Numbered from the stretch's first letter, positions 8,758 through 17,911 are shown. The stretch: DNA of 64,000 nt from Micrococcaceae bacterium Sec5.8 (GCA_039636775.1 CP143429.1:1922001-1986000), one strand, 5' to 3'. Program-made: numbers and translations. Notes: a model not told the origin generated them from the letters alone.

Positions 8758-8835
8758 GCGTGCCCGATATCTCGGCAGGCTCATCCGGACAAATACTCTC
8801 TCCGGCCCGCAGCCTGCCATCACTATGGAGGAAAA

Positions 8836-9315
8836 ATGCACAAATGGACACCGCTCTTTGGGGGGTGCGCGGTGGGCATCATAGCCTTGGCCGCTTGTAG
8901 TCCGCCGGCGCCCAGTCTGCCGACTTCGTCGGGATCCTCGCAGTCGCCGCAGCCGTCGGCCTCGACGGCAGCCTCGAGTGCAGCGGCTGTTTCCAGTACA
9001 GCACCGCAACCGACGACCCCTGCGCCGGCAACCGGGGTGCCTGCGCCTTCGGCGCTCGCCTCCGACGCTCTCAGCGACGTCACATGCAGTCCGGACGCTG
9101 CAGGCTCGTGGTCCTTCTCGGGCACGCTGAGCAATCAGGGTTCCACCGACGTCACCTACACGGTGGCGGTGGCCGTGGGCGCGACCAGCAGCCCTGCCGG
9201 CCACGCGTTGATAGAACAACGAGTAACGGCCGGCGCGTCGGTGACGGTCCGGGCCGATAACTTCGCGTCCGGCGCACCGGCCGGAGCTGCCTGCGAGGCG
9301 GTGGTCTCCAAATGA
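8836..9315 (+). CDS. Secreted lipoprotein with Ser/Thr/Ala/Pro-rich linker
   Basis: A 159-residue exported lipoprotein. The signal peptide is MHKW followed by a hydrophobic stretch and the lipobox LAAC, so Cys21 should be lipidated and anchor the protein outside the membrane. Residues 22-75 are a low-complexity Ser/Thr/Pro/Ala spacer suited to crossing the wall, and residues 80-159 form a small beta-rich domain with two cysteines. The fold resembles short extracellular beta-sandwich domains but is not recognised by name. The start at 8836 is fixed by GGAGG 5 nt upstream. The stop codon overlaps the next start by 4 bp (ATGA), so the two proteins are probably translated together and may act together at the wall. 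Confidence 0.85.
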   Translation: MHKWTPLFGGCAVGIIALAACSPPAPSLPTSSGSSQSPQPSASTAASSAAAVSSTAPQPTTPAPATGVPAPSALASDALSDVTCSPDAAGSWSFSGTLSNQGSTDVTYTVAVAVGATSSPAGHALIEQRVTAGASVTVRADNFASGAPAGAACEAVVSK

Positions 9316-11438
9316 AGCCGCTGTTCAAAACCTCCCGGAAATCCGCGGCCGCTGGCGTCACCCTGTCGGCGCTGCTGATGGCCGGCCTGGCGGTTCCCGC
9401 CCAAGCGACGACAGCCACGCCGACGCCCGTCCCGTCCGCACCGCCAAGCCGGATGGTCGCGCCATCACCCTCGGCCACGCCCTCGGCCAGCGCGAATCCC
9501 ACCGCTCCGGTGCCGGCTGCCCCGGCCACGGCAACCCCGGCTGATTCCGCACCGACGACGCCGGACGCTACCCCGGCGCCAACGCAAAGCGGGACCGCGC
9601 CCGCGCCGGTGAGCTCCGCGCCCGCCGCCAGAGGCAGCAGCGAAGATGCTGCCCCTGTTCCTTTCGGTGCCATCGGCGCTAAATGGCGGGAACTCGGCGG
9701 CGCCGCAGGTCCGCTGGGCGAACCCACCGCCAACGAAAAGTGCGACCCCGCCGGACTCTGCGTCGAGCCTTTCACCTCGGGCGAGATTTACTACACCCTG
9801 GCAACGGGCGCCAAAGCCGTCCTGTTTGCCGCCGGAAAGACCGGACCCCAATGGAAGTCCCAGGGCGGGATTGCCGCTTTCGGGTATCCCATCGCCGACG
9901 AGAAATGCGTCGCGGACGGCTGCGTTCAACGGTTTTCCCGGGGTACTGACCTCACCTGGTCAGCAGCCGGCGGCCACCATCAGGTGTGGACCCGGGGTGC
10001 CATTGGCGCCGCGGTCTACAAGGTGTACGGCGGATACGCGGGCACGGGGTATCCCACCTCGGCGGAAACTTGCACGCTCAAGGACCAAGGCTGCGCCCAG
10101 GATTTTGGGCAGTTCAAGATCATGTGGTCGGCGAAAACCGGTGCGTTCGGGGTCTGGGCCCCCGGAGCGGTCGGCGGGCTGTACAAAGACGCAGATGCCG
10201 AGCGTGGAAAGCTGGGTTTCCCCACGTCCAAGGAAACCTGCGGCCTCAAAGCCAAGGGCTGCTACCAGAATTACCAGGGCGGTGCGATCGTATGGTCGCC
10301 CGCAAGCGGAGCCCACATCAGCCAGGGCGCCATGCGCCGTGACTGGGCAAGCCGCGGCTACGAGAACGGCGGCCTTGGCTATCCCACAACCGAGGAAGTC
10401 TGCGGCCTTCCCGGGTCCGGTTGCCGCCAGGAGTATCAGGGCGGAACCATCTTCTGGTCCCAGGCCACCGGGGCCCGGTCGGTCAACGGTGCCATCAAGG
10501 GACGCTACCAGGATCAAGGTGGCGTCACCGGCTATCTCGGGTACCCGATCGAAAACGAGATTTGCAACCAACCCAGGGGCGGCTGCTACCAGTGGTTCCA
10601 GGGCGGAGTGATCTTCTGGTCCCCGGCGACAGGCGCCCAGCCTGTCCGTGGCGGAATGAAGACCAAGTACGAGTCCATGGGCTGGCACCTGAGCTATCTC
10701 GGCTATCCGGCAGCACCCGAAGTGTGCACCGGCGGCGAGTGCGCGCAGGCGTTCCAGGGCGGTTACATCACCTGGACGCCGACGACGTCCAGGGACTACG
10801 GCCGTTCGGAGTGCTCGAACCTCAACGAGGGGGGCGTCAAATACACTGCCGGCGGCGCCAAGCATGTGCTGCTGACCTACGCCGCGGACTACGGGCAGTC
10901 GTATGCCGCCGTCGTTTACTGCAAGCGGGTTGCCGGAACCTACGTGATCGACTGGAGGACCGACGGACGGGTTGGCGCCAGTGGCTTTAAGCCGCCGGGA
11001 GTACCTTCCGGACCGACACGCTACAACTTCTCGCCCACTGGCTCCTACTCGGTGACTGAAGCGTTCGGACTCGGCAATCCCGGGACGGCACTTCCCTACA
11101 AGCTGCTGAATCCCAACTCGCGCTGGGGCGGCAACCCGTGGACGGCCACCTACAACAAGTACCATGAATCCACGTCCTGGGTGGGTTGGGATGAGAACAT
11201 GTGGTACTTCGCCACAGGCCGGTCCCACGACTACCGCCAAGGGGCTGTGCTCAACTACAACCGGCCGCCGGATTCGGAAATTGTGCAGGACGCCGGTTTC
11301 GCCATCTTCCTTCACGAGCACAAAGTTCCCACCGCCGGCTGCATTGCGCTGGATGACTGGGCGGTAGAGGATTACCTCCGGAAATCTGTTCCGGGAGACA
11401 GGATCATCATGGGGGTGGCCCGGGATATCTTCCGGTAA
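9312..11438 (+). CDS. Secreted LGFP-repeat protein with C-terminal L,D-transpeptidase-like domain
   Basis: A 708-residue exported protein. The signal peptide ends near AQA-T (about residue 32), followed by a Pro/Ala/Thr-rich linker to about residue 110. Seven LGFP-type repeats follow, each with a (W/Y)-x-GG...LG(Y/F)P core and then a conserved cysteine pair of the form C-x(4-6)-C. LGFP repeats are known in actinobacterial wall-bound proteins and are thought to bind envelope glycans. The C-terminal 200 residues end in FLHEHKVPTAGCIALDDW, with His668/His670 and Cys677 matching the H...(S/T)-x-G-C pattern of YkuD-like L,D-transpeptidases, so a peptidoglycan cross-linking or ligation role is inferred. 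Translation is coupled to the lipoprotein through the ATGA overlap. The His before GC in the commonest motif (SHGC) is Ala here (TAGC), which some actinobacterial members share. Confidence 0.85.
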   Translation: MKPLFKTSRKSAAAGVTLSALLMAGLAVPAQATTATPTPVPSAPPSRMVAPSPSATPSASANPTAPVPAAPATATPADSAPTTPDATPAPTQSGTAPAPVSSAPAARGSSEDAAPVPFGAIGAKWRELGGAAGPLGEPTANEKCDPAGLCVEPFTSGEIYYTLATGAKAVLFAAGKTGPQWKSQGGIAAFGYPIADEKCVADGCVQRFSRGTDLTWSAAGGHHQVWTRGAIGAAVYKVYGGYAGTGYPTSAETCTLKDQGCAQDFGQFKIMWSAKTGAFGVWAPGAVGGLYKDADAERGKLGFPTSKETCGLKAKGCYQNYQGGAIVWSPASGAHISQGAMRRDWASRGYENGGLGYPTTEEVCGLPGSGCRQEYQGGTIFWSQATGARSVNGAIKGRYQDQGGVTGYLGYPIENEICNQPRGGCYQWFQGGVIFWSPATGAQPVRGGMKTKYESMGWHLSYLGYPAAPEVCTGGECAQAFQGGYITWTPTTSRDYGRSECSNLNEGGVKYTAGGAKHVLLTYAADYGQSYAAVVYCKRVAGTYVIDWRTDGRVGASGFKPPGVPSGPTRYNFSPTGSYSVTEAFGLGNPGTALPYKLLNPNSRWGGNPWTATYNKYHESTSWVGWDENMWYFATGRSHDYRQGAVLNYNRPPDSEIVQDAGFAIFLHEHKVPTAGCIALDDWAVEDYLRKSVPGDRIIMGVARDIFR

Positions 11439-11471
11439 CCAGCACCTGGCGGCCCTGCCTGCCAAGCAACG

Positions 11472-11516
11472 AACCGCCGGTGGTTTCGGAGTCCTTCCGA
11501 AGCCGCCGGCGGTTCT
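11472..11516. terminator. Long hairpin terminator after the LGFP operon
   Basis: About 20 bp of near-perfect stem (GAACCGCCGG paired with CCGGCGGTTC, continued inward by GGTTTCGGA with TTCCGAAGCC) around a GTCC loop, with two G-U pairs. No long T-run follows. It lies 33 bp after the stop. Confidence 0.6.
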
Positions 11517-11692
11517 GCGTGGGCGGACCGGTCAGGACCTCGGCCCTTTCCGGCGACGGCCGGTGGTGACCTTTGGCCCTAGGTCCCGCGGTGGTACGGA
11601 TGGAAGCTGGGTGCATCGCCAGTACCGGCCAACGGCGCCGTTTCGCCTCGCTGCATGCCATTTCAAGTGCGTCATGCGGGATCGGAAGCACC

Positions 11693-13075
11693 ATGACAGA
11701 CCATCAGCCCACCCTCCGTTTCCTCGGCGCTACGGATACCGTCACCGGCTCGAGGTATCTGATCGAGGCGGGCGGCAAACGCATACTCGTGGACTGCGGG
11801 TTGTTCCAGGGCTACAAACGCAGCCGGGAACGCAACCGGCTGCCCTTCCCGGTCCGGCCGGCCTCCATTGACGCCGTGGTCCTGACCCACGCGCACCTGG
11901 ACCACACCGGCTACATCCCGGCCCTCGTGCGGGACGGATTTACGGGGCCGGTGATTGCCACTGACGGCACCACGGACCTCTGCAAGCTGCTCCTGCCCGA
12001 TAGCGGCTACCTGCAGGAGGAGGAGGCCCGCTACGCCACCCACACGGGGTCAAGCAGCCATCACCCGGCGCTTCCGCTGTACACGGCTGCCGACGCCGTG
12101 ACCTCGCTCAACAGCTTTCAGGCGCTCGGCTTCGACGTTCCCCGCGACCTGGGCGGAGGAATGGAATTGACGTTTGTTCCCGCCGGCCACATCCTGGGCG
12201 CTGCCCAGGTCCACGTCCGGATCGGGGCGCTCGCGGTGCACTTCACTGGCGACCTGGGCCGGGTGGATGACCCGCTGATGAACCCGCCCCGGCCCCTGGG
12301 CGGCACCGATGTCCTGGTGACGGAGTCGACGTACGGGAACCGGAAACACTCCGCGGCGGATCCTGAAGGGCAACTGCGGGACATTATCAACCGGGTCGCG
12401 AAGCGCAACGGTGTGGTCTTGTTCGCGGCGTTCGCCGTCGGCCGCGCCGAGACCTTGATGCTGCACCTTTCCCGTCTCCGCAGCAAGAACCTGATTCCCG
12501 ATATCCCGGTCTACCTCAACAGCCCGATGGCCATCGACGCCTCCGGAATGTACCAACGGCACCCCGAGGAGCACCGCCTCAACGCGCAGGAATACCTGAA
12601 CATGTACAAGGTGGCGAAGCTGACCCGTTCCGTCGACGAATCCAAACTGCTGAACCTCCGCGGGGGGCCGATGATCATCATCTCAGCCAGTGGCATGCTG
12701 ACCGGAGGAAGGATCCTCCACCACCTCGCCGCCTATGGCCCCGATCCGAAAAACGCCGTGATCCTCAGCGGTTACCAGGCCGGCGGCACCCGCGGTGCGA
12801 TGCTGGCGGCCGGCGAACGCGCACTGCGTATCTACGGCGAGGACATCAAGATCCGGGCCGAGGTGGTCCAGATGGAAAACTTGTCGGCGCACGCAGACGG
12901 CGACGGGCTGATGGCGTGGATGAAAGCCGCGGAGAGAGCACCCAGGATGACGTACATCACCCACGGCGAACCGGACGCCTCGGACGCCCTCCGTCTGCGG
13001 ATCAAGCGCGAGCTGGGCTGGCGCACCCGCGTCCCCGAACACCTCGAAACGGTCTCCATCGCGGAGCCCCGGTGA
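11693..13075 (+). CDS. MBL-fold beta-CASP metallo-hydrolase with RNA-specificity domain
   Basis: A 460-residue protein of the CPSF/RNase J-like beta-CASP group. LTHAHLDHTGYIP (64-76) is the zinc motif (His66, His68, Asp70, His71), HFTGDLG holds a further metal-binding Asp, and ITHGEPDAS near the C-terminus matches the RNA-specificity domain common to this group. Such proteins are predicted exonucleases or endonucleases for RNA. The ATG at 11693 starts exactly at the conserved LRFLGATDTVTGS region; an upstream in-frame start would add 40 non-conserved residues. The GTG of the next gene overlaps its stop (GTGA), so the two genes are an operon. Confidence 0.88.
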   Translation: MTDHQPTLRFLGATDTVTGSRYLIEAGGKRILVDCGLFQGYKRSRERNRLPFPVRPASIDAVVLTHAHLDHTGYIPALVRDGFTGPVIATDGTTDLCKLLLPDSGYLQEEEARYATHTGSSSHHPALPLYTAADAVTSLNSFQALGFDVPRDLGGGMELTFVPAGHILGAAQVHVRIGALAVHFTGDLGRVDDPLMNPPRPLGGTDVLVTESTYGNRKHSAADPEGQLRDIINRVAKRNGVVLFAAFAVGRAETLMLHLSRLRSKNLIPDIPVYLNSPMAIDASGMYQRHPEEHRLNAQEYLNMYKVAKLTRSVDESKLLNLRGGPMIIISASGMLTGGRILHHLAAYGPDPKNAVILSGYQAGGTRGAMLAAGERALRIYGEDIKIRAEVVQMENLSAHADGDGLMAWMKAAERAPRMTYITHGEPDASDALRLRIKRELGWRTRVPEHLETVSIAEPR

Positions 13076-14385
13076 CCTCCGGCGTCGGGAAAGCCCCGGT
13101 ACTGGCGGAAATCCACTCGCTGGCACGTCCGCTGAAGACCGACCGGGACCTTGACGGGCTGGTCCGGCGCGCCCGGGACTGCCGGTTTGTTGCCGTCGGT
13201 GAGGCGTCCCACGGCACCCACGAGTTCTACACGTGGCGGGACACCGTCAGCAAGCGCCTCATCGAAGAGGACGGGTACAACTGGATCGGTGTCGAGGGGG
13301 ACTGGCCCGACTGCTGGCGGATCAACCGCTGGGTGCGGGGCGAGACCGGGCAGGACCAGGGTGTCCACGCCCTGCTCGCCGGCTTTGAACGCTGGCCTAC
13401 CTGGATGTGGGCAAATGAGGAAGTGGCGGCGTTCCTGGACTGGCTCCGCACGTGGAACCTCCGCCGTCCAGCCAGCAGACGGGTCGGTTTTTACGGCCTC
13501 GACGTGTACTCGCTGTGGGATTCGCTGCGCGCGATCATCGGCTGGCTCCAAGAGAATGCTCCCGACGCCGTTGCCGATGCCATGCGTGCCTGGCAGTGCT
13601 TCCTGCCCCACCAGGAGGACCCGCACAAGTACGCCTGGAACACCCGGCTGGTCCCAGCGTCCTGCGAAGCCGATGTGATCGCGCTCCTCACCGAGATCCG
13701 CCGCCGCGCGTCCAGTCCGGACCGTCAGGACGAGGCAGCGTTCGACGCCGTGCAGAACGCCGAGGTGGCAGCCAACGCCGAACACTATTACCGGATCATG
13801 GTCCGCGGAGACCGCCAGTCCTGGAACGTCCGCGACCACCACATGGCCGACACCATCGACCGGCTCAGCCGGCACCTGGGTCCCGGTTCAAAGGGCATCG
13901 TCTGGGAGCACAACACCCATGTGGGCGATGCCCGCGGCACGGACATGGCCCAGGACGGACTCATCAACGTGGGGCAGCTGCTGCGCGAACGGCACGCCGC
14001 GGAAGGCGTGATGTTGGTGGGCCTGGCCGGCCACCGGGGCCACGTCATGGCGGCGGATGCCTGGGGCAGCGCGGAGCGGATCATGCCGGTTCCGCCGGCG
14101 CGGCCGGGCAGCCACGAGGATCTTCTGCACCAGGCGCTGGGGGTGCCGTCAGTACTGGAATTCGGGGAGGACAGATCGGGCCCGTGGCTTTCCAGCTGGT
14201 TTGGCCACCGTGCGATCGGCGTTGTCTACCATCCGGAGCGGGAGTCCGGGAACTACGTTCCAACCCGGATCGGCGAGCGCTACGACGCGCTGATCTGGCT
14301 GGAGAGCACCCATGCCCTGCGGCCGGTGCACCATGAAGGACCTCCGCGGGACCCGGAATTCGAGACGGAACCGACCGGCTACTGA
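13072..14385 (+). CDS. Erythromycin esterase family protein
   Basis: A 437-residue protein with the EreA-like fold. GEASHGTHEF (43-52) with Glu44 and His47, VEGDWPD (74-80), RDHHM (254-258) and EHNTHVGD (279-286) are the family metal/catalytic signatures. Erythromycin esterases hydrolyse the macrolide lactone, but most chromosomal actinobacterial members are of unknown substrate and sit in stress-type clusters, often with phosphoribosyltransferases, MBL nucleases and universal stress proteins. Here it is coupled by GTGA to an MBL nuclease and followed by a universal stress protein, so a housekeeping or dormancy role is more likely than resistance. The GTG at 13072 was chosen because the upstream frame overlaps the MBL gene. 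Confidence 0.87.
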   Translation: MTSGVGKAPVLAEIHSLARPLKTDRDLDGLVRRARDCRFVAVGEASHGTHEFYTWRDTVSKRLIEEDGYNWIGVEGDWPDCWRINRWVRGETGQDQGVHALLAGFERWPTWMWANEEVAAFLDWLRTWNLRRPASRRVGFYGLDVYSLWDSLRAIIGWLQENAPDAVADAMRAWQCFLPHQEDPHKYAWNTRLVPASCEADVIALLTEIRRRASSPDRQDEAAFDAVQNAEVAANAEHYYRIMVRGDRQSWNVRDHHMADTIDRLSRHLGPGSKGIVWEHNTHVGDARGTDMAQDGLINVGQLLRERHAAEGVMLVGLAGHRGHVMAADAWGSAERIMPVPPARPGSHEDLLHQALGVPSVLEFGEDRSGPWLSSWFGHRAIGVVYHPERESGNYVPTRIGERYDALIWLESTHALRPVHHEGPPRDPEFETEPTGY

Positions 14386-14857
14386 GCCGCCGGCATAGTC
14401 CGGCCGGCCGGTGGCATCTTGATCCGCAGTAGGTCCGACGGAGTCCAGGGCCCGGGGATTTTCGGACAGTTTCCACCTCCGGGAAAATGAGAGCAGGGCC
14501 GGGTACGGGTGGACCCCGAAACCGCCGTCGGGTTGCCGGCCGGACAGCGGCGAGGAAACGCTCCTGCCGCTGTTCACAGGGCCACCCGGCCACCCGGCCA
14601 CGGGGCGGCAGGGAATTCCAGATGCGCCGCCCGGCGGACGGCCCGTTCCCCGGAGGCCGCCTACCACGCGCTGGCGGCCGGCAAAGCACCCGCTGCATGG
14701 GTTGACGCTGCGCAGGGGACCCCTGGGGAGTGGAGGGCTTAAGCCCCTAACCGGTGGGGCTGGGCCCGGTGCACACTGAAGTGCCGGCGGATGCCTGGGC
14801 TGCCCCCGGAGAGTGCCGGGCACAACAGACCGCGCCATGGAAAGAGCAGGGTTCAGA
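14386..14857. other. 472-bp gap without a secure gene
   Basis: Only a weak open frame is visible (14509-14742, plus strand, GTG start, 77 codons). Its second half has GC-rich third positions and protein-like sequence (PEAAYHALAAGKAP), but it has no good ribosome site and no recognised family. It could be a small gene or a decayed remnant. The rest would contain the promoter of the universal stress gene; no convincing -35/-10 pair was found. Confidence 0.3.
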
Positions 14858-15727
14858 ATGAGTAAACCAATCGTCGTCGGTATCAACGAGTCCCCCGGAA
14901 GTGAGGCCGCACTCGCGTGGGCCCTGGAGCGGGCGGCCCGGCAGAAGCTCCCGGTCACGGTCATTCACGCCGTGGATGACCGCTGGATGTCCCCGGACTT
15001 TCAATACCACGAACTCATCAGGCAATCCGGCATGGAGCTTCTCCAAAAGGCGCAAGCCAGTGCCAGCGAGCAGACGCCCGGCGTGAAGGTGGACATTCAA
15101 CTCCGTCACGGCAGCGGCGGCTCGGTCCTTCGGGAAGTCTCCAAGGAGGCTTCCATGGTGGTTGTGGGTGAGCACGACAAGCACTGGATGGACGGCGGGC
15201 CCATGACCGACCGTGCGCTGCAGATCGTATCGGCTTCGGAAATCCCTGCAGCGGTGATCCCGCTGAACCGCGGCGCCGGCGGCCACGGCGTCGTGGTGGG
15301 TGTGGACGGTTCCGAAGAGTCCCTGCAGGCTGTGGAGCTCGCCGCGGCCGAAGCGGACCGGGGAGGGGATGAGTTGACGGTCATCCTTGCGTTCCGCAGG
15401 CCGGCCCGTTGGCTCGAAAACCAGCTGCCCGACAGCAGCCTCGCCGGGACCATCCTCGAAGAAGACCGGGTGGTCCTCGCCGAATCCGTTGCCGGGCTGG
15501 GCGATAAGTACCCGGACCTGGTGGTCCACCAGCGCCTGGAGTCCGACGCCGACCCCGCCAAGGCACTGGTCGAGGCTGCCCGGACTGCCCGGCTCCTGGT
15601 GATCGGCAGCCGCGGGCGCGGTGGCTTCTCCAGGATGCTGCTGGGCTCCACAGCCCACGCCGTCCTGCTCAGCTTGCCATGCCCCACCATCGTCACCCGG
15701 GTGCACAAGGTCAAGCACGGGGACTGA
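14858..15727 (+). CDS. Tandem-domain universal stress protein
   Basis: A 289-residue protein with two UspA domains, about 1-140 and 145-289. Both start with the family beta strand (PIVVGINESPGSEAAL and VVVGVDGSEESLQAV). The C-terminal domain has the complete ATP-binding motif GSRGRGGFSRMLLGS, whereas the matching part of the N-terminal domain is degenerate (GEHDKHWMDGGP), so probably only the second domain binds nucleotide. Such proteins are induced by energy or oxygen stress. The ATG at 14858 precedes the conserved start directly; an upstream in-frame ATG would add 15 residues. It lies downstream of the MBL/esterase pair but 470 bp away, so it probably has its own promoter. Confidence 0.9.
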   Translation: MSKPIVVGINESPGSEAALAWALERAARQKLPVTVIHAVDDRWMSPDFQYHELIRQSGMELLQKAQASASEQTPGVKVDIQLRHGSGGSVLREVSKEASMVVVGEHDKHWMDGGPMTDRALQIVSASEIPAAVIPLNRGAGGHGVVVGVDGSEESLQAVELAAAEADRGGDELTVILAFRRPARWLENQLPDSSLAGTILEEDRVVLAESVAGLGDKYPDLVVHQRLESDADPAKALVEAARTARLLVIGSRGRGGFSRMLLGSTAHAVLLSLPCPTIVTRVHKVKHGD

Positions 15728-15743
15728 CCGGAGCAGTAACACT

Positions 15744-15784
15744 CCCCGCTGACGGGCCCCTCCAGGGAGGGGCTTTTCAGCGGG
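15744..15784 (+). terminator. Terminator of the universal stress gene
   Basis: Nested stems: CCCGCTGA pairs with TCAGCGGG, and inside it GCCCCTCC pairs with GGAGGGGC. TTTT follows the inner stem. It starts 17 bp after the stop codon. Confidence 0.75.
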
Positions 15785-15825
15785 TAACCCTTGAGCCCGC
15801 CCGGGCCGGATGGGAGGATGATCCA

Positions 15826-16509
15826 GTGGAGCACCTCTTCGAATTTGCCGGCCACTTCTGGTGGCTCATCTTTCCGCTGAGCGGTCTGTTCGGCGGCTGG
15901 GCGCGCTCCTGGTCCAAAGCCAGCGAACGCCGGCACCGGCGAAAAGTGGAGCTTTACACCCTCCGAAACCAGGCAGCGGCAGTGGATCGGGTGACCCGGT
16001 CCGAGGTCGTGCAGCTCATGGCGGCCCACGACGACGTGAACCGGCGGTGGCTCGACTACGAACTGGACGCGGGAAAGCTCATCGACTTTCCGGTTATGAC
16101 CGACGTCCGAGAACCTTTGACCGTGGCCTTCCTGCGGTCAAAGCGCACCGCTGACGCGATGCGGCCCGGTGCCCCGGAGGACATCACAACGACGGCTCGG
16201 CTGTCGGAATACCGCGGGGCCGTGAACGCTTTCGAACTCGCCTTTGACGTTGCTGAGCGGGAAGCCAGACGAATCAAGGACGGAAATTTCAGCGCCCCGG
16301 AGCGGGTGCGCCTGGCGACCGCCAGGAAGCTGCTGAGGATAGCCGCCGATGCCGCCGCCACACCGGCGGAGCGGCAAACCGCCTATAAACGGGCGCGCCG
16401 CGAACTGGACGGGCTGATCGTGCTGCCCGACGCCACCCTCGCCGCCTTGGAGGGAAAAATCGCCGGAATGATCGACGCCGGACGGGCACCGGAGCTCCAT
16501 CAGGGCTGA
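15826..16509 (+). CDS. Hypothetical protein with one N-terminal membrane helix
   Basis: A 227-residue protein not assigned to a family. Residues 5-24 are hydrophobic (FAGHFWWLIFPLSGLFGGW), followed at once by a basic segment (KASERRHRRK), so the helix should be an anchor with the rest in the cytoplasm. The remaining 190 residues are charged and helical with heptad-like stretches and could form a coiled coil. The GTG at 15826 is preferred because GGGAGG lies 6-7 nt upstream; the longer frame runs back through the preceding terminator. No neighbour suggests a function. Confidence 0.7.
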   Translation: MEHLFEFAGHFWWLIFPLSGLFGGWARSWSKASERRHRRKVELYTLRNQAAAVDRVTRSEVVQLMAAHDDVNRRWLDYELDAGKLIDFPVMTDVREPLTVAFLRSKRTADAMRPGAPEDITTTARLSEYRGAVNAFELAFDVAEREARRIKDGNFSAPERVRLATARKLLRIAADAAATPAERQTAYKRARRELDGLIVLPDATLAALEGKIAGMIDAGRAPELHQG

Positions 16510-16699
16510 CGGGAGCCGGCGCCCGGCCCCGCGGCACGGCGGGTTGACCGGTCGTTTTGCCCTGCCCCCTTTCCACCGTACGATTTAAGCCGTCAAGCTA
16601 CTTTGCTGAACGCTGCGCGTCCTCCCGGTAACTCTGGATGAATATTGCGGCAACGGGGAATGAAACTGCTGACCGTCGACTCTGCAGATTGGGCAACAG

Positions 16700-17911
16700 G
16701 TGGAAATCACCATCATGGTGGCGCTGGTAATTGTGCTGGCGCTTTTTTTTGACTTCACCAACGGATTTCATGACACGGCCAATGCGATGGCCACGCCCAT
16801 CGCCACCGGCGCCATCAAACCCAAAACGGCAGTAGCCCTCGCGGCGGTGCTGAATCTGGTGGGGGCCTTCCTGTCCACGGAAGTGGCGAGGACCGTATCC
16901 GGTGGAATCATCAAGGAAGGCTCCGACGGGATCCAGATCACTCCGGACATCATCTTCGCCGGGCTGATGGGCGCCATCCTGTGGAACATGATCACATGGC
17001 TGAAGGGCCTCCCGTCGAGTTCCTCGCATGCGCTCTTCGGCGGCCTGATTGGTGCGGCCATCGCCGGCATCGGGATCCATTCGATCAACTTTGAAAGCCT
17101 GATGCAGAAGGTGATCCTCCCTGCCGTCTTCGCGCCCATCATCGCAGGCGGAGTCGCGTACCTGTGCACCAAACTCGCTTACGGGCTCACGGCCCGGCAC
17201 GATCCGGAGACCGGCAGCAAGCTCACGCAAAAGCGCGGCGGCTTCCGGAATGGCCAGATTTTTACCTCCAGCCTCGTTGCCCTGGCGCACGGCACCAACG
17301 ACGCCCAGAAGACCATGGGCATCATCACCCTGGTACTGATCGCCGCCGGTACCCAACAGCCTGGTTCCGGTCCGCAGCTTTGGGTTATCGCCTCCTGCGC
17401 CCTCGCCATTGCGATCGGCACGTATTCCGGCGGCTGGCGGATCATCCGCACCATGGGATCCGGGCTCACCGACGTCAAGCCTGCCCAGGGCTTTGCCGCT
17501 GAAAGCAGCACGGCGTCCGCCATTCTGGCGTCTTCGCACTTAGGTTTTGCGCTGTCCACCACCCAGGTGGCCTCCGGGTCCGTCATCGGTTCGGGGCTGG
17601 GCCGCCGCGGTACCACCGTCCGCTGGGGCACAGCCGGAAAGATTGCCCTGGGCTGGCTGTTCACCCTGCCCGCTGCCGGAATGGTGGGCGCCCTGACCGC
17701 CATCCTGGTGAAGACCGGCGTCGTGGGCATTGTGATTGCCGCCGTGGCGGGCACCGGTGCGGTGCTGTACATGTTCCTGCACTCGAAGAAGTCGCATATC
17801 GGCCACCACAACGCTGTTGAGGTCGAGGAAGCCGGCGCGGCCGTGAGGTTCCGCAAAAAGAAGGCGCTGGCCGTCAGCCGCGCCAACAACAAGCCGGAGG
17901 GCGAACTGTAA
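16700..17911 (+). CDS. pit: Inorganic phosphate transporter, PiT family
   Basis: A 403-residue membrane protein of the PiT family (low-affinity metal-phosphate symport with H+ or Na+). The duplicated family signatures are present: FDFTNGFHDTANAMAT (17-32) in the first half and ALAHGTNDAQKTMG (194-207) in the second. GLPSSSSHAL (103-112) and the second-half STTQVASGSVIG repeat the inner motif. About ten hydrophobic segments are visible; the last 45 residues are a basic cytoplasmic tail. The GTG at 16700 is one candidate; ATG at 16715 (residue 6) has AGGTGGA upstream and may be the real start. No PHO box was recognised upstream. The stop overlaps the next start by one base (TAATG). Confidence 0.92.
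   Translation: MEITIMVALVIVLALFFDFTNGFHDTANAMATPIATGAIKPKTAVALAAVLNLVGAFLSTEVARTVSGGIIKEGSDGIQITPDIIFAGLMGAILWNMITWLKGLPSSSSHALFGGLIGAAIAGIGIHSINFESLMQKVILPAVFAPIIAGGVAYLCTKLAYGLTARHDPETGSKLTQKRGGFRNGQIFTSSLVALAHGTNDAQKTMGIITLVLIAAGTQQPGSGPQLWVIASCALAIAIGTYSGGWRIIRTMGSGLTDVKPAQGFAAESSTASAILASSHLGFALSTTQVASGSVIGSGLGRRGTTVRWGTAGKIALGWLFTLPAAGMVGALTAILVKTGVVGIVIAAVAGTGAVLYMFLHSKKSHIGHHNAVEVEEAGAAVRFRKKKALAVSRANNKPEGEL

Noticed and set aside
9960..11465. 501-codon minus-strand frame opposite the LGFP gene
   Set aside because: No motifs; the plus-strand repeats explain the sequence.
13072..14385. Macrolide resistance gene
   Set aside because: Family membership alone does not show macrolide hydrolysis, and the neighbourhood suggests a stress role.
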